From the NCBI RefSeq assembly GCF_004339745.1, contig NZ_SMGP01000001.1, positions 186,001-250,000 of the forward strand: DNA of 64,000 nt, in the 5' to 3' direction. The position numbers and the translations under genes are program-made. Below are positions 36,349-46,010 of the stretch, in pieces (within the stretch, counting starts at the first letter, position 1; each line of letters opens with the position of its first letter). The notes under the pieces were generated by a model. The model saw only the letters and a program-made list of their open reading frames with translations, did no database searches and had not been told where the DNA came from. Origin of the DNA: Paraburkholderia sp. BL9I2N2. Its GTDB lineage: Bacteria > Pseudomonadota > Gammaproteobacteria > Burkholderiales > Burkholderiaceae.

Positions 36349-37053
36349 ATGCTCGAGTTCTTCGCCACGCTCCATTGGGGCGCCGTCATTCAGATTATCG
36401 TCATCGACATTCTGCTGGGTGGCGACAATGCCGTCGTGATCGCGCTGGCCTGCCGCAATTTGCCGCCGTCCCAACGCACGAAGGGCGTGCTGTGGGGGAC
36501 GGTGGGCGCCATCGTCCTGCGCGTGGCGTTGATTGCGTTCGCGGTCGCCCTGCTCGATGTGCCGTTGCTGAAATTCGCGGGCGGCCTGCTGCTGCTGTGG
36601 ATCGGCGTGCGTCTGATGGCGCCGGCGCACGACCCGCATGAGAACATCAAGCCGGCCGACAAGCTGATGTCGGCGATCAAGACCATCATCGTCGCGGACG
36701 CGGTGATGAGCCTCGACAACGTGATCGCGATCGCGGGCGCGGCGGAGGCCGCCGATCCCGAGCACCGTCTCGCGCTGGTGATTTTCGGCCTCTTGGTGAG
36801 CATTCCGCTGATCGTCTGGGGCAGCCAGTTGGTTCTCAAGCTGCTCGACCGCTTTCCGATCGTCATTACGCTCGGCGCCGCGTTGCTGGGCTGGATCGCG
36901 GGGGGCCTGATCATCAACGACCCGGCCGGCGACCGTTGGCCGATCCTCGATTCGCCGTGGGCCGAATACGGCATGAGCATCGCGGGCGCGTTGTTCGTGG
37001 TGGTACTCGGTTACCTGCTCAAGCGCCGCAACGCCCATCGCGCGGCGGCTTGA
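36349..37053 (+). CDS. TerC-family membrane protein (YjbE-like)
   Basis: A 234-residue integral membrane protein with seven predicted helices. The two internally repeated acidic motifs of the family are present: IDILLGGDNAVVIALACRNL in helix 1 and DAVMSLDNVIAIAGAAEAA in the middle. The paired Asp residues are thought to bind a metal ion. TerC/YjbE/Alx proteins export manganese or help load extracytoplasmic metalloproteins, so Mn handling is the likeliest role. It stands alone between the sucD terminators and a terminator ahead of the pilin gene; no yybP-ykoY riboswitch could be recognised in the short leader. Confidence 0.87.
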   Translation: MLEFFATLHWGAVIQIIVIDILLGGDNAVVIALACRNLPPSQRTKGVLWGTVGAIVLRVALIAFAVALLDVPLLKFAGGLLLLWIGVRLMAPAHDPHENIKPADKLMSAIKTIIVADAVMSLDNVIAIAGAAEAADPEHRLALVIFGLLVSIPLIVWGSQLVLKLLDRFPIVITLGAALLGWIAGGLIINDPAGDRWPILDSPWAEYGMSIAGALFVVVLGYLLKRRNAHRAAA

Positions 37054-37143
37054 GACAGGAGCCGCCGCCGGCTTGAATCGAACCGCGCTGCAGCGTTGGC
37101 CGTTCGGCTGACTGTCTGACGCGAATGCCGCTGGCTACGATTG

Positions 37144-37179
37144 AAACGCCTGTTCCCGATCCGTGGGGCAGGCGTTTTT
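37144..37179 (+). terminator. Terminator after the TerC-family gene
   Basis: Nine-base arms AAACGCCTG / CAGGCGTTT with a 16-base loop and a short T run. It overlaps a possible early TTG start of the pilin gene, which argues against that start. Confidence 0.75.
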
Positions 37180-37197
37180 CGTTTCAGGAGCCTGCCG

Positions 37198-37821
37198 ATG
37201 ATCGTCACTTTGCCTTATTCCCCTTACTCCCAGTCCTCACTGTCCACGCGCTCAGAATTGTGCCGAGCGGGCTGGTCCGCGCGGCTTGCGCGCGCCTGCC
37301 GACGCCTTGGCTTCGGTTTCACGCTGATTGAGCTGATGATCGTGCTGGCGATCGTCGGCGTGATCGCCGCGTATGCGATTCCCGCGTATCAGGACTATCT
37401 GGCTCGCAGCCGCGTCGGCGAAGGGCTGTCGCTGGCGGCGTCCGCGCGGCTGGCCGTGTCCGAAAACGCCGCGAGCGGCAACGCGTTCAGCGGTGGTTAT
37501 GCGTCGCCGCCCGCCACCCGCAACGTCGAGTCCATTCGGGTCGACGACGACACCGGCCAGATCACTGTCGCCTTCTCGACGCGCGTCGCGCCCGCGGGCT
37601 CGAACACGCTCACGCTCGTGCCATCGGTGCCTGACAACGTGGATGGGCCGACTGCGCGCATCGCGTTGAGCAAGGGCGGGGTGCAGGCCGGCGCGCTTAC
37701 GTGGGAATGTTTCGCGGGCGGCAAGGCGGCGTCCTCGCTGCCGGCGCCAGGCGCCGGGCCGGCACCCGCCGACGCGCCCACTTTGCCGTCGAATCTCGCC
37801 CCACCGGAGTGCCGTTCATGA
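37198..37821 (+). CDS. Type IV prepilin (PilA-like)
   Basis: A 207-residue pilin. The processing site is G40|F41, followed by the class hydrophobic helix [20 protein letters not shown] with Glu5, and [20 protein letters not shown]. The ATG at 37198 has AGGAG seven bases ahead. That gives a 39-residue leader ending RRLGFG, very long for a type IVa pilin (usually 6-20). The C-terminal region has Cys in WECFAGG and in PPECRS, which probably form the D-region disulphide, and a Pro/Ala-rich linker between them. No pilus assembly genes are nearby; the next gene is an oligosaccharyltransferase that may glycosylate this pilin. Confidence 0.88.
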   Translation: MIVTLPYSPYSQSSLSTRSELCRAGWSARLARACRRLGFGFTLIELMIVLAIVGVIAAYAIPAYQDYLARSRVGEGLSLAASARLAVSENAASGNAFSGGYASPPATRNVESIRVDDDTGQITVAFSTRVAPAGSNTLTLVPSVPDNVDGPTARIALSKGGVQAGALTWECFAGGKAASSLPAPGAGPAPADAPTLPSNLAPPECRS

Positions 37822-37978
37822 ACGACTGCGACATGAGCGCGATGACCGCGAGAGCGGGGCGGCGTCGCAGCCGTCCACACGTAAAAGGCTGATTTTCGGG
37901 ATATTTCAGCCCGGCCGGCGCACAGCGGGAGAATTTTTTTGTATAGTGCGCCGGTTGCTGACGCCCACCGGTTCCTCG

Positions 37979-39763
37979 ATGCCCACCCCTTTCGCGCGCT
38001 ATCTGTCTTTCATTCTGTTGGCCCTCGCGTTGGTGCTGCCTTATGCAGTTGTCAACCATACGTATCCGATTCCGACCTTTTACGCTGAATTCACCGCGCT
38101 CGCGCTGTATCTGCTGACCGGCGCGGGCGTCGTGCTGCTGGTGGCGAGCGCCAAGCCGCGTGTGACGTTCGCGTCGCCGGTGGTCGCGCTGGTGCCGTTG
38201 CTGTTCGGGCTGCTGCTGGTGGCGCAGTCGGTGGTGTTGCCGGTGTCGCAGCCGTCGATGAACTGGCTCGGCGGCGGCTATCTGCTGGCGGCCTTCATGG
38301 CGACGCACGCCGGTTACGGCTTCACGCGCGCCAAGCTTAACGAGACCGCGTTGCGCTGGGCGGCCGGGGCGTTGATCGTCGGCGGGCTGTTTGCGGTGTT
38401 CTGCCAGATCATCCAGTTGTTTCACCTCGAAGTGCGCGTGTCGCCGCTCGTGGTCGCCTATAACGTGACCGTCGAGCGCCGGCCGTTTGGCAATATGGCG
38501 CAGGCCAATCACCTCGCCACCTATATCGCGTTTGCGATGGCGGGGGCGTTGTTCCTCGTGCAGACGCGGCGGATTGCCATCAGCATCTGGTTCCTCGTGT
38601 CGACGATTTTCGCGGTCGGCCTCGCGCTGACCGTGTCGCGTGGTCCGTGGCTGCAGATGGGCGTGATCGTCGTGGCGGGTTTCTGGATGGCGTTCGCGCA
38701 GACCCGCAATCAGTTGCAGCTACGCCGCAGCAATCGCGAATGGATCATTCCGATCGCGCTGGCCGTGCTGTTTTTCGTGATCAATGCGCTGATCCGCTGG
38801 GCCAACGTTCACTATCACCTGGAGCTCGGCCAGTCCGCCGCGGAACGCTTTCAGGATGCAGGCCAGATCGCGCCGCGCCTCGCGCTGTGGAAGTACGGCT
38901 GGACGATGTTCAAGACGCATCCGTTGCTGGGCGTCGGTTGGGGCGAATTTCCGAGCTATCAGTACGAGTTCGCGAAGACGCTCGGCGGCGTCGAGATTGC
39001 CAACAATTCGCACGACATCTTTATCGACCTGCTGGCGAAGACCGGCTTGATCGGCCTCGCGATCGTGCTGTTCGGGCTGATTACCTGGCTCATACGCGTA
39101 GTGCGCGCGCCGCAAAGCTCGGCGCGCGTGTTCGGCATTGCGTTGATCGGCGTGCTGGTCATGCACGCGCTGGTCGAATATCCGCAGCAGTACATGTTCT
39201 TCCTGTTGCCGGCGATGTTCGTGTTCGGCCTGCTGGAAACGCGGCCGCTGCGCCTCGTGCCGGCACGCCTGTCGTTCGGCGCGTTTGCCGTGGTGGTGTT
39301 CGGTGGGCTGGCCGCACTGTATCCGGTCTATCGCGACTACGCGCGCGCCGAGGTGCTGTACTACGGCCAGCGTCCTGCCGAACAGTATCGTGCGGACCCG
39401 TCGTTCCTGTTCCAGGCGTGGGGCGAGTACGGTCTCGCGACGCTCTTGCCGATGAATTCGATGGATCTGCAACACAAGCTCGCCATGCACAAACAGGCGA
39501 TGGCGCTGCTGCCGGGCGAAACCGTGTTGCGTCGGTATGCGGTGCTGCAGGCGTTGAGCGGCGATCAGGCGGCGGCACTCGATACGGTCGAACGCCTGAA
39601 AATCTTCGCCACGGAACTGAAGGACTGGCCGTCGCAACTGAGCTATCTGTACGAGCTTTGCGACGAACAGAAAACGCTGACCGGTTTCAAGGCGGAACTG
39701 GTCAAGCGCTACGGCATACCGTCGGACGACGTCAATGAGGACGACGACAGCGACGAGGAGTGA
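37979..39763 (+). CDS. O-oligosaccharyltransferase, PglL/Wzy_C family
   Basis: A 594-residue polytopic membrane enzyme with about 12 helices. The large periplasmic loop contains NVTVERRPFGNMAQANHLAT and later GVGWGEFPSYQYEFAKTLGG then NNSHDIFIDLLAKTGLIGL, the Wzy_C/PglL signature with the conserved His. The C-terminal 180 residues form the second Wzy_C-type domain, ending in an acidic EDDDSDEE. PglL enzymes transfer lipid-linked glycans to serines of pilins and other proteins; O-antigen ligases are related. The ATG at 37979 was chosen because a GTG at 37946 sits inside a TATAGT promoter hexamer. The pilin just upstream is a natural substrate. Confidence 0.88.
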   Translation: MPTPFARYLSFILLALALVLPYAVVNHTYPIPTFYAEFTALALYLLTGAGVVLLVASAKPRVTFASPVVALVPLLFGLLLVAQSVVLPVSQPSMNWLGGGYLLAAFMATHAGYGFTRAKLNETALRWAAGALIVGGLFAVFCQIIQLFHLEVRVSPLVVAYNVTVERRPFGNMAQANHLATYIAFAMAGALFLVQTRRIAISIWFLVSTIFAVGLALTVSRGPWLQMGVIVVAGFWMAFAQTRNQLQLRRSNREWIIPIALAVLFFVINALIRWANVHYHLELGQSAAERFQDAGQIAPRLALWKYGWTMFKTHPLLGVGWGEFPSYQYEFAKTLGGVEIANNSHDIFIDLLAKTGLIGLAIVLFGLITWLIRVVRAPQSSARVFGIALIGVLVMHALVEYPQQYMFFLLPAMFVFGLLETRPLRLVPARLSFGAFAVVVFGGLAALYPVYRDYARAEVLYYGQRPAEQYRADPSFLFQAWGEYGLATLLPMNSMDLQHKLAMHKQAMALLPGETVLRRYAVLQALSGDQAAALDTVERLKIFATELKDWPSQLSYLYELCDEQKTLTGFKAELVKRYGIPSDDVNEDDDSDEE

Positions 39764-39821
39764 GCCGCCGCGTTTGCTTCAAAGCGTTAAAGATGGAGCG
39801 GGGCGATGACGCAAACGGTCA

Positions 39822-40298
39822 TCAATCCGCCACCCAGTCCCCCGACTTCCCGCCGTGCTTCTCCAGCACCTTCACATCGGTGATCGTCATGCCGCGATCC
39901 ACCGCCTTGCACATGTCGTACACGGTCAGTAACCCGACCTGCACGGCGGTCAGCGCTTCCATCTCCACGCCCGTTCGTCCCAGCGTTTCGACCTGAACCG
40001 TGCAATGCACGCCCGGCAGCGTGTCATCGAGTTCGAAATCCACCTTGACGCGCGTCAGCGCCAGCGGATGACACAGCGGAATCAGATCGGCGGTGCGCTT
40101 CGAACCTTGAATGGCGGCGATCCGCGCGATGCCGATCACGTCGCCTTTCTTGGCGTTGCCGTCGCGAATCAGCGCGAACGTCTCCGGCAGCATGCGAATC
40201 GAGCCGCGCGCAATCGCAATGCGCTTGGTCTCCTGCTTGCCGCCGACGTCCACCATATGCGCTTGGCCGGCAGCGTCGAAATGAGTGAGTTCAGGCAT
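39822..40298 (-). CDS. moaC: Cyclic pyranopterin monophosphate synthase
   Basis: A 158-residue MoaC, the normal length. With MoaA it converts GTP into cyclic pyranopterin monophosphate, the first intermediate of molybdenum cofactor. [20 protein letters not shown] at the start, then [13 protein letters not shown] with the conserved CHP and the EMEALTAV and [10 protein letters not shown] segments are family signatures. The conserved Asp/Lys pair lies in [20 protein letters not shown]. It stands alone, convergent with the PglL-like gene and divergent from the M48 protease gene; other moa genes are not in the window. Confidence 0.96.
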   Translation of the reverse strand: MPELTHFDAAGQAHMVDVGGKQETKRIAIARGSIRMLPETFALIRDGNAKKGDVIGIARIAAIQGSKRTADLIPLCHPLALTRVKVDFELDDTLPGVHCTVQVETLGRTGVEMEALTAVQVGLLTVYDMCKAVDRGMTITDVKVLEKHGGKSGDWVAD

Positions 40299-40556
40299 GG
40301 TTGGGCTCCTTCAGAGGGCGCCTATCATAGCAGTGCGGTAAAGCCGCACGGCGGCGGCACTGCGTTTGCGCGGGCAAAAACGTGGTCAGTCATCACCCGC
40401 CGTCGGCGTGGGCGGCGAGGCATCACCGGGGACGCCCGAATCGCAATGACGCGAATCACATGAATTCCCGCGACGACTGATTACAATTGCCCTATGCCCG
40501 CTATCTTAGTCCGAGCGGCGGGCGTCGCTTTCCGACTTCGTCATATCGACCTCGCG

Positions 40557-42266
40557 ATGCGTGCGAAACGGTTCCTTGCTGCGTTGTTGTCTGTCGCGCT
40601 GGCAGCGCCGCCGGGCGCGTTCGCGCAATCGCACGGCGTATCGAGCATGGCGCTCAACACGTTGCCCGCCGAACCACCGCTGGTCAGCGGCCCGGCCGAT
40701 GCCTACGCCGATCCGCTCGTGCCGCCCGAGATCGCGCAAGGCGTGTTCGGCGTGTACGGCGGCGCGCAGAGCCGCTTCTCCGGCAATACCGGTGTGAACA
40801 CCAATTGGCGTGCACCGATCGTCACGCAGCAATTACCCGATCTGGGCAGCGGCGGCTCGGGCTCGCTCACGCCGCAGGCCGAGCGCAAACTCGGCGAACG
40901 CGTGATGCGCGAGTTGCGCCGCGACCCCGACTATCTCGACGACTGGCTGGTGCGCGACTATCTGAACTCGGTTGCCGCGAAACTTGCCGCGGCGGCGAGC
41001 GCGCTGTACATCGGCGGATATCGTCCGGACTTCGATCTATTTGCCGTGCGCGACCCGCAGATCAACGCCTTCTCGCTGCCTGGCGGTTTTATCGGCGTGA
41101 ACACCGGCCTGATCGTGGCCACACAGACCGAGTCCGAGTTGGCATCGGTGCTGGGTCACGAAATGGGACACGTCCTGCAACGGCACATCTCGCGCATGAT
41201 CACGACCGGCGAACGCAGCACCTATGCGGCGCTCGCCGGCCTGTTGTTCGGCGTGCTTGCCGGCGTTCTCGCGCACAGCGGCGACCTGGGCAGCGCGATT
41301 GCGATCGGCGGCCAGGCGTACGCGGTCGACAACCAGTTGCGTTTCTCACGTTCCGCCGAGCACGAGGCCGACCGCGTCGGCTTTCTGCTGCTTGCCGGCG
41401 CCGGCTACGATCCTTACGCGATGACGACCTTCTTCGGCCGCCTCGATCGTGCCGCGATGAGCGACACGGGCATTCCAGCGTATGCGCGCACCCATCCGCT
41501 GACGGGCGAACGGATTGCCGACATGGAGGACCGTGCGCGCCGCGCGCCTTACCGGCAACCGCATCAATCGGCCGAATATGGTTTTGTGCGAGCGCGCGCG
41601 CGCCTGCTGCAGGACCGTTCGCGCAGCGAGTACGGCGACGAGATTTCGCGTTTGCGCTCAGAGATCGAGGACCGCACGGCGGTCAACGTCGCGGCGAACT
41701 GGTACGGCATCGCGTATGGGCAGATGCTGCTTGAGCGTTATGACGACGCGGCAGCGTCGCTGGCGTCGTCCCGCGCCGCGTTCGCGACGGGCGAGCAGGC
41801 CGAGGGCGGCACGGCGCGCAGTTCGCCGAGCCTCGACGTGTTGGCCGCCGACATCGCGCGGCGCGCCGGCCGCGACGACGAGGCCGCGCGTCTGGCCGAG
41901 TTGGCGCAGAAGCGCTGGCCGCAATCGAACGCCGCAATCGACATGCATATCCGCACCTTGCTGACCTTGCGCCGCTTTGCCAGTGCTCAGTCGCTTGCGC
42001 AAAAGGAGACTCGCGCCCAGCCCGATCAACCGGCCTGGTGGCTGTATCTCGCCCAGGCTAGCGCGGGCACGGGCGATGCGTTGACACAGCATCGTGCGAT
42101 GGCCGAGAAATTCGCGCTCGAGGGAGCGTGGCCTTCGGCGATCCGGCAATTGAAGGACGCGCGAGATCTGAAGACGATCGGCTACTACGACCTCGCGACC
42201 GTCGACGCGAGGCTGCATGAGATGGAGAGCCGCTATAAGGAGGAGCGGCTGGACGAGAAGAGTTAG
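40557..42266 (+). CDS. Periplasmic M48 metalloprotease with TPR region (BepA-like)
   Basis: A 569-residue exported protease. The signal peptide is RFLAALLSVALAAPPGAFA. The zinc motif is HEMGH (H201, E202, H205), and the third ligand lies in RSAEHEADRVGFLLL. NAFSLPGGFIGVNTGLI just before it is typical of M48. The C-terminal third contains helical repeats (TPR-like: AANWYGIAYGQMLLERYDDA and LDVLAADIARRAGRDDEAAR). BepA (YfgC) acts on outer-membrane proteins such as LptD and BamA. The ATG at 40557 begins the signal sequence; an ATG at 40494 is only a few bases after a TACAAT promoter hexamer and adds 21 residues. Confidence 0.88.
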   Translation: MRAKRFLAALLSVALAAPPGAFAQSHGVSSMALNTLPAEPPLVSGPADAYADPLVPPEIAQGVFGVYGGAQSRFSGNTGVNTNWRAPIVTQQLPDLGSGGSGSLTPQAERKLGERVMRELRRDPDYLDDWLVRDYLNSVAAKLAAAASALYIGGYRPDFDLFAVRDPQINAFSLPGGFIGVNTGLIVATQTESELASVLGHEMGHVLQRHISRMITTGERSTYAALAGLLFGVLAGVLAHSGDLGSAIAIGGQAYAVDNQLRFSRSAEHEADRVGFLLLAGAGYDPYAMTTFFGRLDRAAMSDTGIPAYARTHPLTGERIADMEDRARRAPYRQPHQSAEYGFVRARARLLQDRSRSEYGDEISRLRSEIEDRTAVNVAANWYGIAYGQMLLERYDDAAASLASSRAAFATGEQAEGGTARSSPSLDVLAADIARRAGRDDEAARLAELAQKRWPQSNAAIDMHIRTLLTLRRFASAQSLAQKETRAQPDQPAWWLYLAQASAGTGDALTQHRAMAEKFALEGAWPSAIRQLKDARDLKTIGYYDLATVDARLHEMESRYKEERLDEKS

Positions 42267-42286
42267 CCCAGCGCGCAGCCTAGTGT

Positions 42287-42868
42287 TTAAGCGCCAGCGG
42301 CTGCCGGACTCGGCACAAACTTGAACCGCGCAGCAACATCGCCTCGCCGCACAGCCTGCAGCGGCAACACAACCTGATTGTTCCAGCGAAACTCCCCGCT
42401 CATGGAGTCGTCCGCCAGCGTTGCATGGTCGGAAAACACCTCGAGATCGTGGTCGTGCAAGACGGCGATTCTCGGCGGCGTCGCGCTATCGGTAAACAGA
42501 ATCCCGCCTTCTTCATCGATCAATACGGCTGCGGGCTCGAACGCGCCGCCCGCTTGATCCTGCAAGGCGAGCGCGCCGCCAGCATCGGCATTGGCCGACA
42601 ACCTCACCACCCACGGCGTATAGCCCAACTCGACATACACGCGCTGCGGGCCGTTCTGAAAAAACCACTGGCCGCGCTCGTCGGCGTCGTAATTCCGGTT
42701 GATGAACCCGAGCAACGCTTCGTGGCGGATCGGCACACCGGGCGAACCGCTCGCCTGCGCGGCCTCGTCGCGCATGCGCCAGTTGCCGCGCCTGTCCAGC
42801 ATCAGCCACCCTGTGCAACTCGGTACATTCGGCCACTTGGCCAAAGCCTGCTTGACGATGTCATCCAT
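42287..42868 (-). CDS. Conserved hypothetical protein
   Basis: A 193-residue protein starting MDDIVKQALAKWPNVPSCTG. I cannot name a function. The sequence has WLMLDRRGNWRMRDEAAQ, NYDADERGQWFFQNGPQRVY and LGYTPWVVRLSANADAG, a mixed beta-rich soluble pattern without signal peptide or membrane segment. Proteins like this are common beside YheT-type hydrolases in Burkholderiaceae. Its start overlaps the upstream hydrolase stop by eight bases, so they are co-translated. A regulatory or substrate-binding partner of the hydrolase is possible but unproven. Confidence 0.72.
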   Translation of the reverse strand: MDDIVKQALAKWPNVPSCTGWLMLDRRGNWRMRDEAAQASGSPGVPIRHEALLGFINRNYDADERGQWFFQNGPQRVYVELGYTPWVVRLSANADAGGALALQDQAGGAFEPAAVLIDEEGGILFTDSATPPRIAVLHDHDLEVFSDHATLADDSMSGEFRWNNQVVLPLQAVRRGDVAARFKFVPSPAAAGA

Positions 42869-43985
42869 GATCGAGGTGTCGCTCCAGATAGCCGAACACG
42901 CGCCGCGAAAGCCAGTCGATGCGGCCCGGAAACGGCCCGGTCATAAAGCCGGCGTGGCCGCCGTGCTTGGGTTGGTCGAGTTCCACGGCCGCCGACACTT
43001 CATGCCGCGACGGCAACGCCTCAGCCGGCAGGAACGGATCGTTGCGCGCGTTCAGCACCAGCGTCGGCACCTGAATGTGCGGCAGCAGCGGACGCGTGGT
43101 CGCTGTGCTCCAGTAGTCGTCGGTATCGCGAAAGCCGTGCAGCGGCGCTGTGACCACGTTGTCGAACTCGTACATGGTGCGGCTCGCCAGCATCGCGTCA
43201 CGGTCGAACAGGCCGGGAAACTGCACCAGCTTCTGTTCGGCCTTCTGCTTGAGCGTCTTCAGGAAACTGCGCGTGTAGATGAGGCCGAAGCCCTGCGACA
43301 ACGCGCGGCCGCCGGCATGCACGTCGATGGGCGTCGAAATCGCCGCGGCGGCCGAGATCACCGACGCCGCGTCCTCGCGGCGTTCACCCAGCCAGCGCAG
43401 CAGCACATTGCCGCCGAGCGACACGCCGGCCGCCACGATCGGCCCGCGATGCGCGGCGCGCAAACGTCGCAGCACCCAGTCGACTTCGTTGCTATCGGCG
43501 AGATGGTAGAAGCGCGGCAACCGGTTTAACGGTCCGCTGCAACTACGAAAGTGCGGCACGACGCCGTGCCAGCCGTACTCGCGCGCGGCCGCCATCAACG
43601 AGGCGGCATAGTGCGAGCCCGAGCTGCCTTCGAGGCCGTGAAACAGCACGAAGAGCGGAGCGGTGTCGGCGGGAACGTGAGGCGAAGCGCCGGGCGTGAG
43701 CGCGGATCCGGGCTGGCCGTCATGCTGCACCCAGTCGAGATCGATGAAATCGCCATCGGGCGTGTCCCAGCGCTCGCGTCGAAACGAGACCGCGGGGCGG
43801 CGCGCGAACAGCGACGGGACGATGGTCTGCGCATGCCGGTTCGGCAGCCAGAGCGGCGCACGGTAGAGCAACTCGACGGTGGCCTCGACAGTCGCCTCGA
43901 CGGCGGCCGCGGCGCGTGCCGCGCCCGAAGGAGCGGATTGATCGTGCGTCGTGCCCAAAAGGGGCTTCCTGCGGGGCGTGCTCAT
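42861..43985 (-). CDS. Alpha/beta hydrolase, YheT family
   Basis: A 374-residue hydrolase. The catalytic core starts near residue 40 with LLYRAPLWLPNRHAQTIVPS, a YheT signature; the oxyanion segment is LFHGLEGSSGSHYAASL, the nucleophile elbow GVSLGGNVLLRWLG, the acid lies in LNARNDPFLP and the His in KHGGHAGFM. YheT-type enzymes act on esters or lipids of unknown identity. The first 38 residues are Ala/Thr-rich and look disordered; the start of the gene lies inside a dispersed GC-rich repeat (43953-43978), so the true N terminus may be later. Co-translated with the gene after it. Confidence 0.85.
   Translation of the reverse strand: MSTPRRKPLLGTTHDQSAPSGAARAAAAVEATVEATVELLYRAPLWLPNRHAQTIVPSLFARRPAVSFRRERWDTPDGDFIDLDWVQHDGQPGSALTPGASPHVPADTAPLFVLFHGLEGSSGSHYAASLMAAAREYGWHGVVPHFRSCSGPLNRLPRFYHLADSNEVDWVLRRLRAAHRGPIVAAGVSLGGNVLLRWLGERREDAASVISAAAAISTPIDVHAGGRALSQGFGLIYTRSFLKTLKQKAEQKLVQFPGLFDRDAMLASRTMYEFDNVVTAPLHGFRDTDDYWSTATTRPLLPHIQVPTLVLNARNDPFLPAEALPSRHEVSAAVELDQPKHGGHAGFMTGPFPGRIDWLSRRVFGYLERHLDHG
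43953..43978. repeat. Dispersed GC-rich hairpin, copy A (start of the YheT-like gene)
   Basis: GCCCAAAAGGGG followed by CTTCCTGCGGGGCG closely matches the segment at 47299-47323. Here it forms the first codons of the hydrolase. Confidence 0.45.
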
Positions 43986-44024
43986 GCCTGCTTCAAAACA
44001 AATAAGTGAAACGCGCGGCGCGCG

Positions 44025-44471
44025 TCAGTGCAGCGACCCCTGGCCGTGCCGCATCTTCGTGGCGAACTGGCTGGCGGCCTCATTAGGCATCGGACTCGCG
44101 TGAATGTGCGCGATGCGCCATTCGCCGCGTTCGTGGACCATCACATAAGTCGTGAACACCATGGCGGGCGTGGCCTTCGGGTCAGCCGGCCGGTGCGCTT
44201 CGGCGATCGCATAGACCACGGTGCCGAGGCTGTCGTAGACGCGGATATCGAGCGGTTCGATGAAAACCGGCGCGGTTTCGAGCTGGATCTGCAAGCCGGC
44301 GCGAATACTGTCGAGGCCGTGCAGGTGGGAGCCGTCGGCGCAGATACAGCTCACGAACTCTTCATCGATCCACAGACCCATCAAGCTGTCGATATTGACC
44401 TCGGCGACGGCCTGGTAATAGGCGTTCAGGGTATCGACGGCGGCTTCGAAGATATGGGCAAAACGTGGCAT
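44025..44471 (-). CDS. NTF2-like/SnoaL-type protein
   Basis: A 148-residue protein of the cystatin-like NTF2 fold. AAVDTLNAYYQAVAEVNIDS then LMGLWIDEEFVSCICADGSH matches the YybH/ketosteroid-isomerase-like pattern, and VFTTYVMVHERGEWRIAHIH is the typical final strand pair. Proteins of this shape are hydratases, isomerases or simple binding modules; no catalytic assignment can be made. There is no signal peptide. It is transcribed toward the YheT-like hydrolase and lies 169 bp downstream of waaF. Confidence 0.8.
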   Translation of the reverse strand: MPRFAHIFEAAVDTLNAYYQAVAEVNIDSLMGLWIDEEFVSCICADGSHLHGLDSIRAGLQIQLETAPVFIEPLDIRVYDSLGTVVYAIAEAHRPADPKATPAMVFTTYVMVHERGEWRIAHIHASPMPNEAASQFATKMRHGQGSLH

Positions 44472-44640
44472 GGCTCGTCAGTCTCTTGTGCGCGGCGCGC
44501 GGTTGCGGGACAGCGGTCAGCGGGACAGTCCGGGGCACCGGACAATCGCACCCGAGCGCCAGAATGCCCGCGCCGCAAGGCGCGAACATGACGCGACGCG
44601 CTCAGGGGCGTGCGGTGTTGCGTGCAAGTGTCAGCGGCTG

Positions 44641-45666
44641 TTAGCGTTGCGCGAGCAACATGCCGCGCAAATCGCCGAATACCTGCTCGGCGCTCAACTG
44701 CTTCAGGCAGTTCAGATGACCAAGCGGACACTCGCGCTCAAAACAGGGGCTGCATTCGAGATGAAGCCATTGTACCTTCGCAAGCTCGGACAAGGGCGGC
44801 GTGTGGCGCGGATCGGTCGAACCGTACACGGCTACCAGCGGCCGGCGCAGCGCGGCGGCCACGTGCATCAGACCGGAATCGTTGGTCACGACCGCGTTGG
44901 CGCGCGAGATCAGCGCGCACGCCTCGCCCAGCGCGGTCTGGCCGCACAGGTTGCGCACGTTCGGCGCTCGCTCGGCGATGGCCTGCGCGAGCGGTGCGTC
45001 TTTCGGCGAACCGAGCGCGACGATCTGCGTGTACGGGAACGACTGGCCGACCATTTGCGCGAGCGATGCGAAATGCTCGGGCGGCCAGCGCTTGGCCGGG
45101 CCGTATTCGGCGCCCGGACAGAACACCAGCAGCGGCACGCGCGTGTCGAGATTGAAGCGCGCGGAGACGCGCGACGCTTCGTTCAGGTCCGCGTCGAGGC
45201 GCGGCATCGGCAGGTCGTCGGGCAACTTGGCGCCGGGCGCGTAGGCGAGGGCGGCGTATTGGCCAACCATCGGCGGGCGCTCGTCCTTGCGCGGATTCGC
45301 GTGACGCACGTTCAACAGACCGTAGCGGCTTTCGCCGGTATAGCCGATGCGCAGCGGAATGCCCGCCATCCACGGAATCAGCGCCGACTTGAGCGAGTTC
45401 GGCAGCACGTAGGCGGCGTCGTAGCCCACGTCGCGCAAGTCGCTCGCCAACTGCCAGCGGCGCAGCATCTGCAGCTTGCCGTGCGCCAGATCTGTCGCAT
45501 AGACGTCGCGGATTTCCGGCATGCGTTCGAGCACGGGCGCGACCCACGAGGGCGCGACCGCGTCGATGACGATGCGCGGATGCAATTTCACGAGGCGCGC
45601 AAACAGCGGCTGCGCCATCAATGCGTCACCGATCCAGTTCGGTGCGATAACCAACGCGCGACGCAT
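44641..45666 (-). CDS. waaF: Lipopolysaccharide heptosyltransferase II
   Basis: A 341-residue GT9-family glycosyltransferase that adds the second heptose to the LPS inner core at the cytoplasmic face of the inner membrane. MRRALVIAPNWIGDALMAQP is the invariant start; the ADP-heptose site lies in CPGAEYGPAKRWPPEHFA and NDSGLMHVAAALRRPLVAVYGST. The C-terminal CSPCFERECPLGHLNCL cysteine-rich segment is typical of WaaF. The start at 45666 replaces an unlikely 28-codon longer frame. Other waa genes are not present here. The CHCC zinc-finger and ilvE genes precede it on the same strand. Confidence 0.94.
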   Translation of the reverse strand: MRRALVIAPNWIGDALMAQPLFARLVKLHPRIVIDAVAPSWVAPVLERMPEIRDVYATDLAHGKLQMLRRWQLASDLRDVGYDAAYVLPNSLKSALIPWMAGIPLRIGYTGESRYGLLNVRHANPRKDERPPMVGQYAALAYAPGAKLPDDLPMPRLDADLNEASRVSARFNLDTRVPLLVFCPGAEYGPAKRWPPEHFASLAQMVGQSFPYTQIVALGSPKDAPLAQAIAERAPNVRNLCGQTALGEACALISRANAVVTNDSGLMHVAAALRRPLVAVYGSTDPRHTPPLSELAKVQWLHLECSPCFERECPLGHLNCLKQLSAEQVFGDLRGMLLAQR

Positions 45667-46010
45667 CAGAGTGAGTGTCCGGTGTCGAAACGAAACCCCG
45701 CGCAAGCCTTGCGCGCGGCATTCGGATAAGTAAAAGGGGAAAAGCCGCACGCCGCGTGAAGCGCTTCCGGGATGGCCGGAGACGCCGCGGCGGCGGCCCT
45801 GCTGTGACGTGCCTGCTTTCGGATCGGGCGGCGAGTTCGCGTTGTGTGATCACCGTTTGCTGTGCCACCGCCGCTGGTCCGTCGCACGACAAACCAGACC
45901 GCGCAACATGCAATCGATCACGAAGCGAACCCCGCAACGCAACCCGCGGCGAAGCGGGCAGCCGACCCGGTAAGCGTCGCCACAAGCAATCCGTGCTCAA
46001 TGCGCCGTGT
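45667..46010. other. Gap between the CHCC protein gene and waaF
   Basis: A 344-base stretch without a gene I can support; open frames on both strands are unlike protein. No terminator or RNA was recognised. Confidence 0.45.
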
